This document shows, piece by piece, positions 1 through 7,199 of a stretch of 64,000 nucleotides of DNA (positions are counted from its first letter, which is position 1; each line of letters opens with the position of its first letter). A program made the position numbers and the translations under genes. The notes under the pieces were generated by a model. The model was not told the origin of the DNA. It searched no databases and saw only the letters and a list, made by a program, of their open reading frames with translations. The DNA comes from Roseovarius litoreus. Its GTDB lineage: Bacteria > Pseudomonadota > Alphaproteobacteria > Rhodobacterales > Rhodobacteraceae. The stretch spans positions 682,001-746,000 of the forward strand of contig NZ_FRCB01000001.1 of assembly GCF_900142765.1 (NCBI RefSeq). Direction: 5' to 3'.

Positions 1-184
1 TCACATCGGCCCGCGCGCGCGCGATCACGGCGACCACGGCGAGCACCTGAGGATCGTCGCCACGCCGGATGTCGCGCAACAGAAGGCCGGGGCCTTCGCG
101 CTCAAGCTCGGTATGAAAGGTGGCGAGGCGCAGGCTGTCGGCCATCGCGAGCGAGGCCCAACAGACCGTCAGAAGCGCTGTCAG
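1..184 (-). CDS. Endonuclease/exonuclease/phosphatase family protein (N-terminal part, cut by window edge)
   Basis: Read on the minus strand, this frame is open to the window edge. It encodes a hydrophobic leader (GLTALLTVCWASLAMA) followed by ADSLRLATFHTELEREGPG and LLLRDIRRGDDPQVLAVV. The second part matches the start of the secreted EEP-family proteins common in Rhodobacterales (LR-ATFNTEL...GPGLLLRDI...DPQV). The leader looks like a signal peptide ending just before ADS, so the product is probably periplasmic. The start codon is not clear. The frame overlaps the 3' end of the upstream membrane-protein gene; an ATG at 145 would remove the leader, so a rare start near 184 or further upstream is more likely. 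The catalytic domain lies outside the window, so no active-site residue can be checked. Confidence 0.6.
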   Translation of the reverse strand, partial: MTALLTVCWASLAMADSLRLATFHTELEREGPGLLLRDIRRGDDPQVLAVVAVIARARADV

Positions 185-1020
185 GCCTGCTGCAGCGCCT
201 CGGATTCGGCGCGGGCATAGGCGCGTCTGCGCTTTTCCTCGATCATCTCGGCGATGCGGGACATCGCGATACCGCGCATCAACATGCTTGCGGGAAGGAA
301 AGCCCATGCCGTCATCGTCCAGATCAGGGTCTGCGAATTGGCGATCGAGATCGGGTCGATGAGATCGGATGCCGCCTTGATCGCCGCCGGGATCAAGAAT
401 GGCAGCAAACTTCCTAACACAATGTTAAGACCCGCATCACGCTTGAGCCGATGGAGCACATCCCCGCCGCCGGTGGGATCGAAAAGCGGCAGGTTCACCC
501 AGACATTGAACGCACCATTGCGGATCGGCCAGCCCTGAAAGCGGACGCAGGTGATGAAGACGAACATCATCACGATCGAGATCGTATAGGACAGCCCCGC
601 CGCAGTGCGCACAGAGGTGACAAGCTCGGGGCTGGCATCCGCGGGCAACATCAGCACCACCAGCCGCACCGGTGAATAAGGGAAGTCGATCGCCTGCCCC
701 AGCCCGTTGCCGAGCGTCGTCAGGAAGATCGTCATTTCCGAGGGATAGGCCTCGCCGCGCAGGATCACGGTGAGCAACAGAACCGTCAGAAACAGGCCCG
801 CGAACTTGAGCCGATTGAAGGGCGGCGCGAAGCGGAACTCGATGATGCTGGGATAGCGCCCGTAATATTCGATGAAGGTCATCAGCGATGCAAGGATCGC
901 CAGCACCATCACCAGCTGCGCCGTATCGGAGGACACGGAAGGCAGCAGAAGCGACGGCGTCGCTATCAACAACGCCACCAGAACGGCGCGCGCAAGCGCA
1001 TTTACCACCTGTGAAACCAC
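181..1020 (-). CDS. Conserved hypothetical integral membrane protein
   Basis: The 279-residue product has about seven hydrophobic segments (roughly residues 10-27, 34-50, 72-90, 115-128, 148-165, 200-220 and 232-250). It ends in a charged cytoplasmic-looking tail rich in Glu and Arg (IEEKRRRAYARAESEAL). I recognise no catalytic motif or named domain. Translation appears to start at a GTG at 1020 preceded by a weak purine-rich stretch (GGGAATCGGG). The 3' end overlaps the next frame, the secreted EEP-family protein, so the two are probably co-transcribed. The position downstream of leuCD, beyond a terminator, suggests its own promoter in the 1.02-1.32 kb gap. Function unknown. Confidence 0.7.
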   Translation of the reverse strand: MVSQVVNALARAVLVALLIATPSLLLPSVSSDTAQLVMVLAILASLMTFIEYYGRYPSIIEFRFAPPFNRLKFAGLFLTVLLLTVILRGEAYPSEMTIFLTTLGNGLGQAIDFPYSPVRLVVLMLPADASPELVTSVRTAAGLSYTISIVMMFVFITCVRFQGWPIRNGAFNVWVNLPLFDPTGGGDVLHRLKRDAGLNIVLGSLLPFLIPAAIKAASDLIDPISIANSQTLIWTMTAWAFLPASMLMRGIAMSRIAEMIEEKRRRAYARAESEALQQA

Positions 1021-1393
1021 TACCCGATTCCCTTCAAACTGGTCCGGCCCGGTTCAATGCCACGCCGTTGTTCCAACTTGATCCCGCCAAATGTGACGGC
1101 TTGCCCCAATTTGGTCCAACTTTTGCCCACTTTCAGCCCCCGGCTCAACCTGTTGGTTAACAGGACCCGTTTTTTGGGGCCGATTGATGGAAAGGGTGGT
1201 GCGGGAATGCATCATTTCCGGTGCGGAAATTGGGCAGGCTTGTGGTTGGCCACAACATGTTGGGGAAAAAGGAAAATCCGCCACAATTCGCGCAAGCTGC
1301 CCCGCATGCAGAAAGGTGCGACGGAAAAACCGCCGCCGGGGCGAGCCGGGCGGCGGCATGTCAGATAGGCAAGAAAGCCGGTTGCGGCGACGC
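1021..1393. other. Intergenic region between leuD and the membrane-protein gene
   Basis: This gap of about 370 bases holds the leuD terminator at its right end and presumably the promoter of the membrane-protein gene. A 6-bp perfect hairpin (CCTGTT/AACAGG, 1149-1164) is followed a few bases later by T6 on the plus strand, but no plus-strand gene precedes it. I see no convincing coding frame or RNA gene. Confidence 0.5.
1325..1357 (-). terminator. Rho-independent terminator of leuCD
   Basis: On the minus strand an 8-bp perfect stem CCGCCGCC/GGCGGCGG with an 11-nt loop is followed directly by TTTTT. It lies about 40 bases past the leuD stop codon. Confidence 0.85.
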
Positions 1394-1999
1394 TCAGACC
1401 CAGGGACGGGACGTGGCGGCGCTGGCTTCGAACGTGTCGATGGCCGAAGCCTTTTCAAGCGTCAGGCCGATATCGTCGAGACCTTCCAGAAGGCAGTGCT
1501 TCTTGAACTGATCGACCTCGAACGCGATCGTTTCCCCATCCGAGGTGGTCACGGTCTGGTTTTCCAGATCGACGACCATCCGCGCGTTCGAGCCTTTCTC
1601 GGCATCCTTCATCAGGATATCGACCTTGTCCTGCGGCAAGGCGATCGGCAGGATGCCGTTCTTGAAGCAGTTGTTGAAGAAGATATCCGCAAAGCTGGGC
1701 GCGATGACGCAGCGGATGCCGAAATCCTTGATCGCCCAGGGCGCATGCTCGCGCGAGGAGCCGCAGCCGAAATTCTCGCCCGCGACAAGGATCTCGGCGT
1801 CGCGATATTGCGGCTTGTTCAGCACGAAATCGGGCCGCTCGTTGCCGTCATCGTCGTAGCGCATCTCGTCGAACAGGTTCTTGCCAAGCCCCGAGCGCTT
1901 GATGGTCTTGAGGAACTGCTTGGGGATGATCATGTCGGTATCGACATTGATCAGCGGCATGGGCGCGGCGACGCCGGTGAGTGTCTTGAACTTTTCCAT
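1394..1999 (-). CDS. leuD: 3-isopropylmalate dehydratase small subunit
   Basis: LeuD, with LeuC, isomerises 2-isopropylmalate to 3-isopropylmalate in cytosolic leucine synthesis. The product of 201 residues is full length for the family. It carries the swivel-domain signatures [13 protein letters not shown] near the N-terminus and [12 protein letters not shown] around residue 75. The ATG at 1999 overlaps the leuC stop codon by one base (TGATG), which indicates translational coupling; a GTG one codon upstream is an alternative start. A strong terminator follows. Confidence 0.97.
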   Translation of the reverse strand: MEKFKTLTGVAAPMPLINVDTDMIIPKQFLKTIKRSGLGKNLFDEMRYDDDGNERPDFVLNKPQYRDAEILVAGENFGCGSSREHAPWAIKDFGIRCVIAPSFADIFFNNCFKNGILPIALPQDKVDILMKDAEKGSNARMVVDLENQTVTTSDGETIAFEVDQFKKHCLLEGLDDIGLTLEKASAIDTFEASAATSRPWV

Positions 2000-3402
2000 C
2001 ACATCATCTCCCGGACATCGGTCAGTCGGCCCGTCACGGCGGCGGCGGCGGCCATGGCGGGGCTCATCAGATGGGTGCGCCCGCCGCGACCCTGTCGGCC
2101 TTCGAAATTGCGGTTCGAGGTGGCGGCGCAGCGCTCACCGGGGCTGAGCTGATCGGGGTTCATGGCAAGGCACATGGAGCATCCCGCCAGACGCCATTCG
2201 AACCCGGCCTCCTTGAAGATATCGGCCAGCCCCTCTTCCTCGGCCTGGGCACGGACCAGGCCCGATCCGGGCACGACCATGGCGCGCAGACCGTCCTTGA
2301 TCTTCTTGCCCTTGACGATCGCGGCGGCGGCGCGCAAGTCTTCGATCCGGCCATTGGTGCAGGAGCCGATGAAGACGGTGTCGATTTCGATATCGCTCAG
2401 CTTCTGACCGGGCTTGAGGCCCATGTATTCCAGCGCGCGACGGGCGGCGTCCACCTTGCCGCCGGTGAAATCCTCGGGCGCGGGAACGACATCGGTGATG
2501 GGCAGCACGTCCTCGGGGCTGGTGCCCCATGTGACCACGGGCGCGATATCCTCGCCCTTGAGCGTCACGACCTTGTCCCAATGCGCGTCGTCATCGGAAT
2601 ACAGCGTCTGCCACCAGGCCATCGCCGCTTCCCACTGGGCGCCCTTGGGTGCATGGGGGCGGCCCTTGATATACTCGAAGGTCTTTTCGTCCGGCGCGAT
2701 CAGGCCGGCACGCGCGCCACCTTCGATCGCCATGTTGCAGACGGTCATGCGGCCTTCCATCGACAGGCCACGGATCGCCTCACCGCAATATTCGATGACA
2801 TAGCCCGTACCGCCGGCGGTGCCGGTGCGGCCGATCACCGAAAGGGTGATGTCCTTGGCGGTGACACCGGGGCGCAACTGGCCGGTGATCTCGACCTTCA
2901 TGTTCTTCGACTTGGTCTGGATCAGGGTCTGGGTGGCCAGGACATGCTCCACCTCCGAGGTGCCGATGCCATGCGCCAGCGCGCCGAACGCGCCATGGGT
3001 GGCGGTATGGCTGTCACCGCAGACCACGGTCATGCCCGGCAGCGTCCAGCCCTGTTCAGGCCCGACGATATGCACGATCCCCTGGCGGATATCGTTGACC
3101 GGGTAGTAGTGAATACCGAAATCGCGCGCGTTCTTGTCCAGCGCCTCGACCTGGATGCGGCTTTCCTCGTTCTTGATGCCTTCCAGCCGGTCCGGCGTGG
3201 TGGGGACGTTGTGATCCGGCACGGCAATGGTGTTTTCCGGCTTGCGCACCTTGCGCCCCGCCATGCGCAGGCCCTCGAAAGCCTGCGGGCTGGTCACTTC
3301 GTGGACGAGGTGGCGGTCGATATACAGAAGGGATGTGCCATCCTCGGCCTCGTGCACCAGATGCGCATCCCAGATCTTGTCATAGAGTGTCTTGGGGGAC
3401 AT
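1999..3402 (-). CDS. leuC: 3-isopropylmalate dehydratase large subunit
   Basis: Aconitase-family subunit carrying the 4Fe-4S cluster of isopropylmalate isomerase. The product has 467 residues. It shows the N-terminal [16 protein letters not shown], the [20 protein letters not shown] block, and cluster-ligand cysteines in [12 protein letters not shown] and [10 protein letters not shown]. The start at 3402 is chosen because GGGAGAGG lies 4-11 bases upstream and this is where family similarity begins; the frame extends 13 codons further without support. It forms an operon with leuD. Confidence 0.97.
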   Translation of the reverse strand: MSPKTLYDKIWDAHLVHEAEDGTSLLYIDRHLVHEVTSPQAFEGLRMAGRKVRKPENTIAVPDHNVPTTPDRLEGIKNEESRIQVEALDKNARDFGIHYYPVNDIRQGIVHIVGPEQGWTLPGMTVVCGDSHTATHGAFGALAHGIGTSEVEHVLATQTLIQTKSKNMKVEITGQLRPGVTAKDITLSVIGRTGTAGGTGYVIEYCGEAIRGLSMEGRMTVCNMAIEGGARAGLIAPDEKTFEYIKGRPHAPKGAQWEAAMAWWQTLYSDDDAHWDKVVTLKGEDIAPVVTWGTSPEDVLPITDVVPAPEDFTGGKVDAARRALEYMGLKPGQKLSDIEIDTVFIGSCTNGRIEDLRAAAAIVKGKKIKDGLRAMVVPGSGLVRAQAEEEGLADIFKEAGFEWRLAGCSMCLAMNPDQLSPGERCAATSNRNFEGRQGRGGRTHLMSPAMAAAAAVTGRLTDVREMM

Positions 3403-3702
3403 GGGTCCTCTCCCGTTTGGCGATGTGTGAAATTGGCTCAACAGGTCTGGTCCCGCCTCATAGGCGGGCCAGCACCGTCAGGGACGCGCCGAAGAACCGC
3501 CAGGGCAGCCGCGCGCGATCATCCATGTCGAAAATCCGTTTCATGCGAGTCAGATACAGTCGATCCCCCATTCTATCAAGAGGATTGGCGGCATGGTCCC
3601 TCGCCGCGCGCTTCTTCTGGCCGGAAATATCCCGGGGGAGTCGTTGAAATCCCTCTTGGGGGATTTCAGCGGCGGGGGCTGGCCCCCATGACGCCGGTTC
3701 CG
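3403..3702. other. leuC upstream region with palindromic element
   Basis: This 300-base gap between petR and leuC, both transcribed leftwards, must contain the leuC promoter. It includes a dispersed-repeat copy (3612-3691) and a 28-codon minus-strand frame at 3458-3544 ending just before a small CCCGCC/GGCGGG hairpin. I found no convincing -35/-10 pair. Confidence 0.5.
3612..3691. repeat. Dispersed intergenic repeat with nested hairpins, copy 1
   Basis: A 27-bp segment beginning TTCTTCTGGCCGGAAATATC (3612-3638) recurs at 34914-34940 with one mismatch. Here it is followed by a perfect 9-bp stem TGAAATCCC/GGGATTTCA (3645-3668) and by GGGGGC/GCCCCC. It sits directly 3' of petR and may serve as its terminator or as an RNA-processing element. 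Confidence 0.7.
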
Positions 3703-4404
3703 TCAGTCCGGCGCCAGCATATAGCCTTCGCCGCGCACCGTCTGCAGGTAGCGCGGCTGTTTGGGATCGGATTCGATCTTGCGGCGCAGACGGGTGATCT
3801 GCACGTCCACGGCCCGTTCCTGCGCCTGCCCGCGGTCGCGGCCCAGATCCTCGACCAGCTTTGCGCGGGTGACCGGCTGGCGCAGATGTTCGGAGAAGAT
3901 GCGCATCAATTGCACCTCGGTCGCGGTCAGGCGGATCGGGTCGGTGCCGCGCATCAGTTCGGAGCGTTCGATATCGAACCGCACCTGCCCCATCTGCAGC
4001 ACCTTGGGCATCACGGTTTCCGGCTCGGGATCGGGCATCCGGCGCAAGATCGCGTTGATCCGCAACAGAAGTTCCTTTGGCTCGAAGGGCTTGGGCAGGT
4101 AATCATCGGCCCCGGCCTCCAATCCGGCGATGCGGTCCTCGGTCTCGCCACGGGCGGTCAGCAGCAGGATCGGCGTCTGCAAGCTGGTCCGCAGTGATCG
4201 CGTCAGCGCCACGCCATCTTCGCCGGGCATCATCACGTCCATCACGATCAGATCAAATTCGAGCCCCGCCAGAACGCGCCTTGCATGGGCGGCATCCCGC
4301 GCCACCGACACCAGAAAGCCATGCCGCGCCAGAAACTTGCGCAGCAAGCCCCGGATGCGTTCATCGTCATCGACGATCAGAAGATGCGGATGTGGATCGC
4401 TCAT
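3703..4404 (-). CDS. petR: OmpR-family response regulator, PetR-like
   Basis: The 233-residue product has a receiver domain (residues about 6-120) with acidic pocket DDD near 12-14, phospho-acceptor Asp56 in LIVMDVMMP and the conserved Lys in LPKPFEP. A winged-helix DNA-binding domain follows (residues 135-230, ending RLRRKIESDPKQPRYLQTVRGEGYM-type). The pairing with a MarR-family gene matches petP-petR of Rhodobacter, where PetR is required for expression of the cytochrome bc1 operon. It overlaps the upstream petP by 4 bp (ATGA). No histidine kinase lies nearby, as in the known petPR arrangement. Confidence 0.88.
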   Translation of the reverse strand: MSDPHPHLLIVDDDERIRGLLRKFLARHGFLVSVARDAAHARRVLAGLEFDLIVMDVMMPGEDGVALTRSLRTSLQTPILLLTARGETEDRIAGLEAGADDYLPKPFEPKELLLRINAILRRMPDPEPETVMPKVLQMGQVRFDIERSELMRGTDPIRLTATEVQLMRIFSEHLRQPVTRAKLVEDLGRDRGQAQERAVDVQITRLRRKIESDPKQPRYLQTVRGEGYMLAPD

Positions 4405-4898
4405 GTGTCCTTGTCCCTGATCGCATGGTAACGCCGACGCATGTCCGGGTCCATCATCGCTTCGAGCACCTGTCGGAAGCCCGCCACGGCCTCGGGGCCG
4501 GCAGCGCGGTAGGCGGCGCGCATCCGCGCACGTTGGGCATCCGACAGCCGACGCTCGAGCGCCTGCCCGCTTTCGGTCAGGTGCAGGTGCCGTTCGCGCT
4601 TGTCGACAGTGCCCACGCGGCTTTCGACCAGCCCATCCTCGATCAGCGTCCGCAGCACGCGGTTGAGCGATTGCTTGGTCACGCCGAGAATGGCCAGGAG
4701 ATTGTTCACGGTCGTGCCGGGAATGCGGGATATGAAGTGGATCGCCCGATGATGCGCCCGGCCATAAGCTAGGGTGGCGAGGATGCGGTCGGGATCGGCG
4801 GTGAACCCGCGATAGGCGAAGAACATCGCTTCGATGCCCTGGCGCAACTGCTCATCTGTCAGGAAAAGAAGGGTTTCACCGCCTGGGCGTTCGGGCAT
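4401..4898 (-). CDS. petP: MarR-family transcriptional regulator, PetP-like
   Basis: The 165-residue product has the MarR winged-helix arrangement, with the recognition region around TTVNNLLAILGVTKQSLNRV and the wing VDKRERHLHLTESG. The start at 4898 is chosen because GGAGG lies six bases upstream; a longer frame to 4934 has no ribosome site. It is the first gene of petP-petR and is divergent from the branched-chain aminotransferase gene. Two inverted repeats in the shared upstream region are candidate binding sites for this protein. Confidence 0.85.
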   Translation of the reverse strand: MPERPGGETLLFLTDEQLRQGIEAMFFAYRGFTADPDRILATLAYGRAHHRAIHFISRIPGTTVNNLLAILGVTKQSLNRVLRTLIEDGLVESRVGTVDKRERHLHLTESGQALERRLSDAQRARMRAAYRAAGPEAVAGFRQVLEAMMDPDMRRRYHAIRDKDT

Positions 4899-4939
4899 GG
4901 TCATCCTCCGGTCACGACGATGGCGTGCGGCCATATATT

Positions 4940-4958
4940 ATGTCAGCTTTATTGACAT
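4940..4958. promoter_or_regulatory. Operator-like inverted repeat, petP/ilvE intergenic (site 1)
   Basis: ATGTCA and TGACAT are separated by 7 bases. The right half overlaps a TTGACA hexamer (4952-4957) with -35 character; 17 bases downstream lies TAGCGA, a weak -10, so the site may block a promoter reading towards ilvE. Assignment to PetP is inferred from position. Confidence 0.55.
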
Positions 4959-5002
4959 TCCAAGGGTGAAATGATAGCGAATCTCAGTTTCGTTGTAATT
5001 TT

Positions 5003-5019
5003 ATGTCCGTCTCGGACAT
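5003..5019. promoter_or_regulatory. Operator-like inverted repeat, petP/ilvE intergenic (site 2)
   Basis: A perfect 7-bp dyad ATGTCCG/CGGACAT has a 3-base spacer. It shares the ATGTC...GACAT ends with the dyad at 4940-4958, which suggests that both bind the same MarR-type dimer. It would lie in the 5' leader of ilvE if the candidate promoter is real. Confidence 0.55.
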
Positions 5020-5066
5020 TTTGAGCGCAACATATGGAAATATCTAGCCCAAAGAGGAGATGGACC

Positions 5067-5933
5067 ATGGCTGGCTATGATGACCGTGACGGCAAGATCT
5101 GGATGGATGGCACTCTGGTCGACTGGCGCGATGCCAATGTCCATATCCTGTCCCATGCTCTGCATTACGCCAGCTCCGTTTTCGAGGGCGAGCGCTGCTA
5201 TGACGGCAAGATTTTCCTGTCGCGCAAACATTCCGAGCGGCTGCACAAATCAGGCGATCTGATGGATATGAAGATCCCCTACAGCGTCGACGAGATCGAA
5301 GCGGCCAAGCAGGCGGTTCTGGACGCCAACAACCTGTCGAACGCCTATGTGCGGGTCGTGGCGTTTCGGGGCGCGGGCGAGGATATGGGTGTCGCCTCGT
5401 CGCGCAACCCGGTGCGCATGGCGGTCGCGGCCTGGGAATGGGGCAATTACTATGGCGATGCCAAGATGAAGGGCGCAAAGCTGGATATCGCCAAATGGAA
5501 GCGACCCAGCCCCGAGACGATCCCGACGGCGGCCAAGGCTGCGGGGCTGTACATGATCTGCACCATGTCCAAGCACGCCGCCGAGGCAAAGGGATGTTCG
5601 GATGCGCTGTTCATGGATTATCGCGGCTACGTGGCCGAGGCGACGGGGGCGAATGTGTTCTTTGTCAAGGACGGCGAGGTGCACACGCCTGATCCCGATG
5701 CGATCCTCAACGGGCTGACGCGCCAGACGGTGATCGGCATGCTCGAAGAGCGCGGCGTCAAGGTGCATGTGCGCCACATCATGCCCGAAGAGCTGGAAGG
5801 GTTCGAGCAGTGCTGGCTGACCGGATCGGCCGCCGAGGTGACACCCGTGGGCCAGATCGGCGATTACAATTTCGAGGTCGGCGCGCTCACCCGTGAGATC
5901 GCCCAAGGCTACGAGGCGCTGGTGCGGGCCTGA
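5067..5933 (+). CDS. ilvE: Branched-chain amino acid aminotransferase
   Basis: A fold-type IV PLP transaminase of 288 residues that interconverts Leu, Ile and Val with their 2-oxo acids. Visible features are the N-terminal WMDGTLVDWRDANVHILSHA, the catalytic Lys at about residue 157 (TIPTAAKAAGLY) and the cofactor-binding GYVAEATGANVFFVKDG. The start at 5067 follows AAAGAGGAG at the right distance; an in-frame ATG at 5034 would add 11 residues without family similarity. It is a single gene closed by a strong terminator and lies 3.7 kb from leuCD of the same pathway. Confidence 0.95.
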   Translation: MAGYDDRDGKIWMDGTLVDWRDANVHILSHALHYASSVFEGERCYDGKIFLSRKHSERLHKSGDLMDMKIPYSVDEIEAAKQAVLDANNLSNAYVRVVAFRGAGEDMGVASSRNPVRMAVAAWEWGNYYGDAKMKGAKLDIAKWKRPSPETIPTAAKAAGLYMICTMSKHAAEAKGCSDALFMDYRGYVAEATGANVFFVKDGEVHTPDPDAILNGLTRQTVIGMLEERGVKVHVRHIMPEELEGFEQCWLTGSAAEVTPVGQIGDYNFEVGALTREIAQGYEALVRA

Positions 5934-5958
5934 TCCGAGGCCGGTCTAGCGAACAGAA

Positions 5959-5998
5959 AAAAGCGCCAAGGCTGTTGGATCAGCCTTGGCGCTTTTCT
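5959..5998. terminator. Strong bidirectional terminator between ilvE and the ABC permease gene
   Basis: A 16-bp perfect stem (AAAAGCGCCAAGGCTG and its complement) with a 6-base loop is flanked by A and T runs on both sides. It can serve ilvE on plus and the convergent ABC operon on minus. Confidence 0.93.
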
Positions 5999-6018
5999 TT
6001 TACGGGTCGCGTCGAGGT

Positions 6019-7194
6019 TTAGCCCGGTGACAGGCCGCGCAGACGCTCAGACCGGCGGCGGAGCAGCTCGACCGTGCTCAGAAGCAGGATCGACAGCGTC
6101 ACGAGGATCGTGGCCACCGCAAGGATCGTCGGCGAAATCTGCTCGCGCAGGCCGATGAACATCTGCCAGGGCAGTGTCTTCTGTCCCGCAGAGCCGACGA
6201 AGAGCACCACCACGACTTCGTCGAAGGAGGTGATGAAGGCAAAGAGCCCGCCCGAGATCACGCCCGGCAGGATCAGCGGCATCTGCACCCGGAAAAAGGT
6301 GGTCACCGGGTTGGCGCCCATATTGGCCGCCGCGCGCGTCAAGGAGCGGTCGAAGCCCACCAGCGTCGCCGTCACGGTGATGATGACGAAGGGAATGCCA
6401 AGGGCGGCATGGGCCAGAACAACACCCCAGTAAGTGCCCTGCAGGCCAAGGCGGGAGTAGAAGAAATACATGCCGGCCGCAGAAATGATCAGCGGCACGA
6501 TCATCGGAGAGATCAGGATCGCCATGATCGCGCGGCGGAACGGCACATGTTCCGAGCTGAGGCCAATGGCTGCAAGAGTGCCGAAACTGACGGACAGGAA
6601 GGTGGCCATGGGCGCGATGGACAGCGAGTTCCACATCGCCTGCTGCCAGTCGGAATTGGTGAAGAAATCGCGATAGTGCTTGAGCGAATACCCTTCGGGA
6701 TCAAGCCGCAGCATTTCCGGTGTGAAGGTGAAGAAGTCCTGCGCGTTGAAGCTCAGCGGCATGACCACGACGATCGGCGTGATCAGGAAGAAGAAGATCA
6801 ATCCGCAGAGCACCCGGAACCCAAAATGCAAGAACACCTGCATCGGCGTCGTATAGGGCGGGAGTTTGGCGCGATACCGGCCCTCGCCCAGCCAGAAGAT
6901 GAACCAGCCGAAGAGCCAGCCGAAGATCAGGCCGACCAGCCCCCCCATGAGACCGCCCGTCAGATATCCGGCCGCGGCCATGCCAAGGGTCGTGACCCAA
7001 CGCGCGATACGCTCGTTGCGCAGGACGGTGAGCCAGAGAAAGGCAAGCGCCGCCGTCAGAACGAAACCGCCGATCACACCGATCAGGGCCGAGCCCTGAG
7101 CCGTGCCGACAAACAGCCCGGCAAAGGCGCCGGCAATGCCGACGACAGGAGCGACAAAGGAGATGGGTTTGGGTTGGATAATCGTCACAGTCAT
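6019..7194 (-). CDS. ABC transporter permease, PotC/PotI type, with N-terminal membrane extension
   Basis: The C-terminal two thirds (about residues 125-390) are a standard binding-protein-dependent permease. The EAA-like loop is RAAANMGANPVTTFFRVQMP, typical of spermidine/putrescine systems. Before it lie about 120 extra residues with four glycine-rich hydrophobic segments (for example AGYLTGGLMGGLVGLIFG), absent from Escherichia coli PotC. The ATG at 7194 is preferred (GGGGTGA six bases upstream); a GTG at 7203 overlapping the preceding gene is possible. Last gene of the ATPase, binding protein, PotB-like, PotC-like operon. The substrate is unproven. Confidence 0.85.
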   Translation of the reverse strand: MTVTIIQPKPISFVAPVVGIAGAFAGLFVGTAQGSALIGVIGGFVLTAALAFLWLTVLRNERIARWVTTLGMAAAGYLTGGLMGGLVGLIFGWLFGWFIFWLGEGRYRAKLPPYTTPMQVFLHFGFRVLCGLIFFFLITPIVVVMPLSFNAQDFFTFTPEMLRLDPEGYSLKHYRDFFTNSDWQQAMWNSLSIAPMATFLSVSFGTLAAIGLSSEHVPFRRAIMAILISPMIVPLIISAAGMYFFYSRLGLQGTYWGVVLAHAALGIPFVIITVTATLVGFDRSLTRAAANMGANPVTTFFRVQMPLILPGVISGGLFAFITSFDEVVVVLFVGSAGQKTLPWQMFIGLREQISPTILAVATILVTLSILLLSTVELLRRRSERLRGLSPG

Positions 7195-7199
7195 GTCCG

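Noticed and set aside
1149..1175. Plus-strand terminator (CCTGTT/AACAGG then T6)
   Set aside because: No plus-strand transcript would end here, the stem is only 6 bp and the T-run is four bases away.
2071..4197. 708-codon open frame on the plus strand opposite leuC and petR
   Set aside because: It spans two well-supported minus-strand genes, has no recognisable domain, and is a product of GC-rich codon bias that removes antisense stops.
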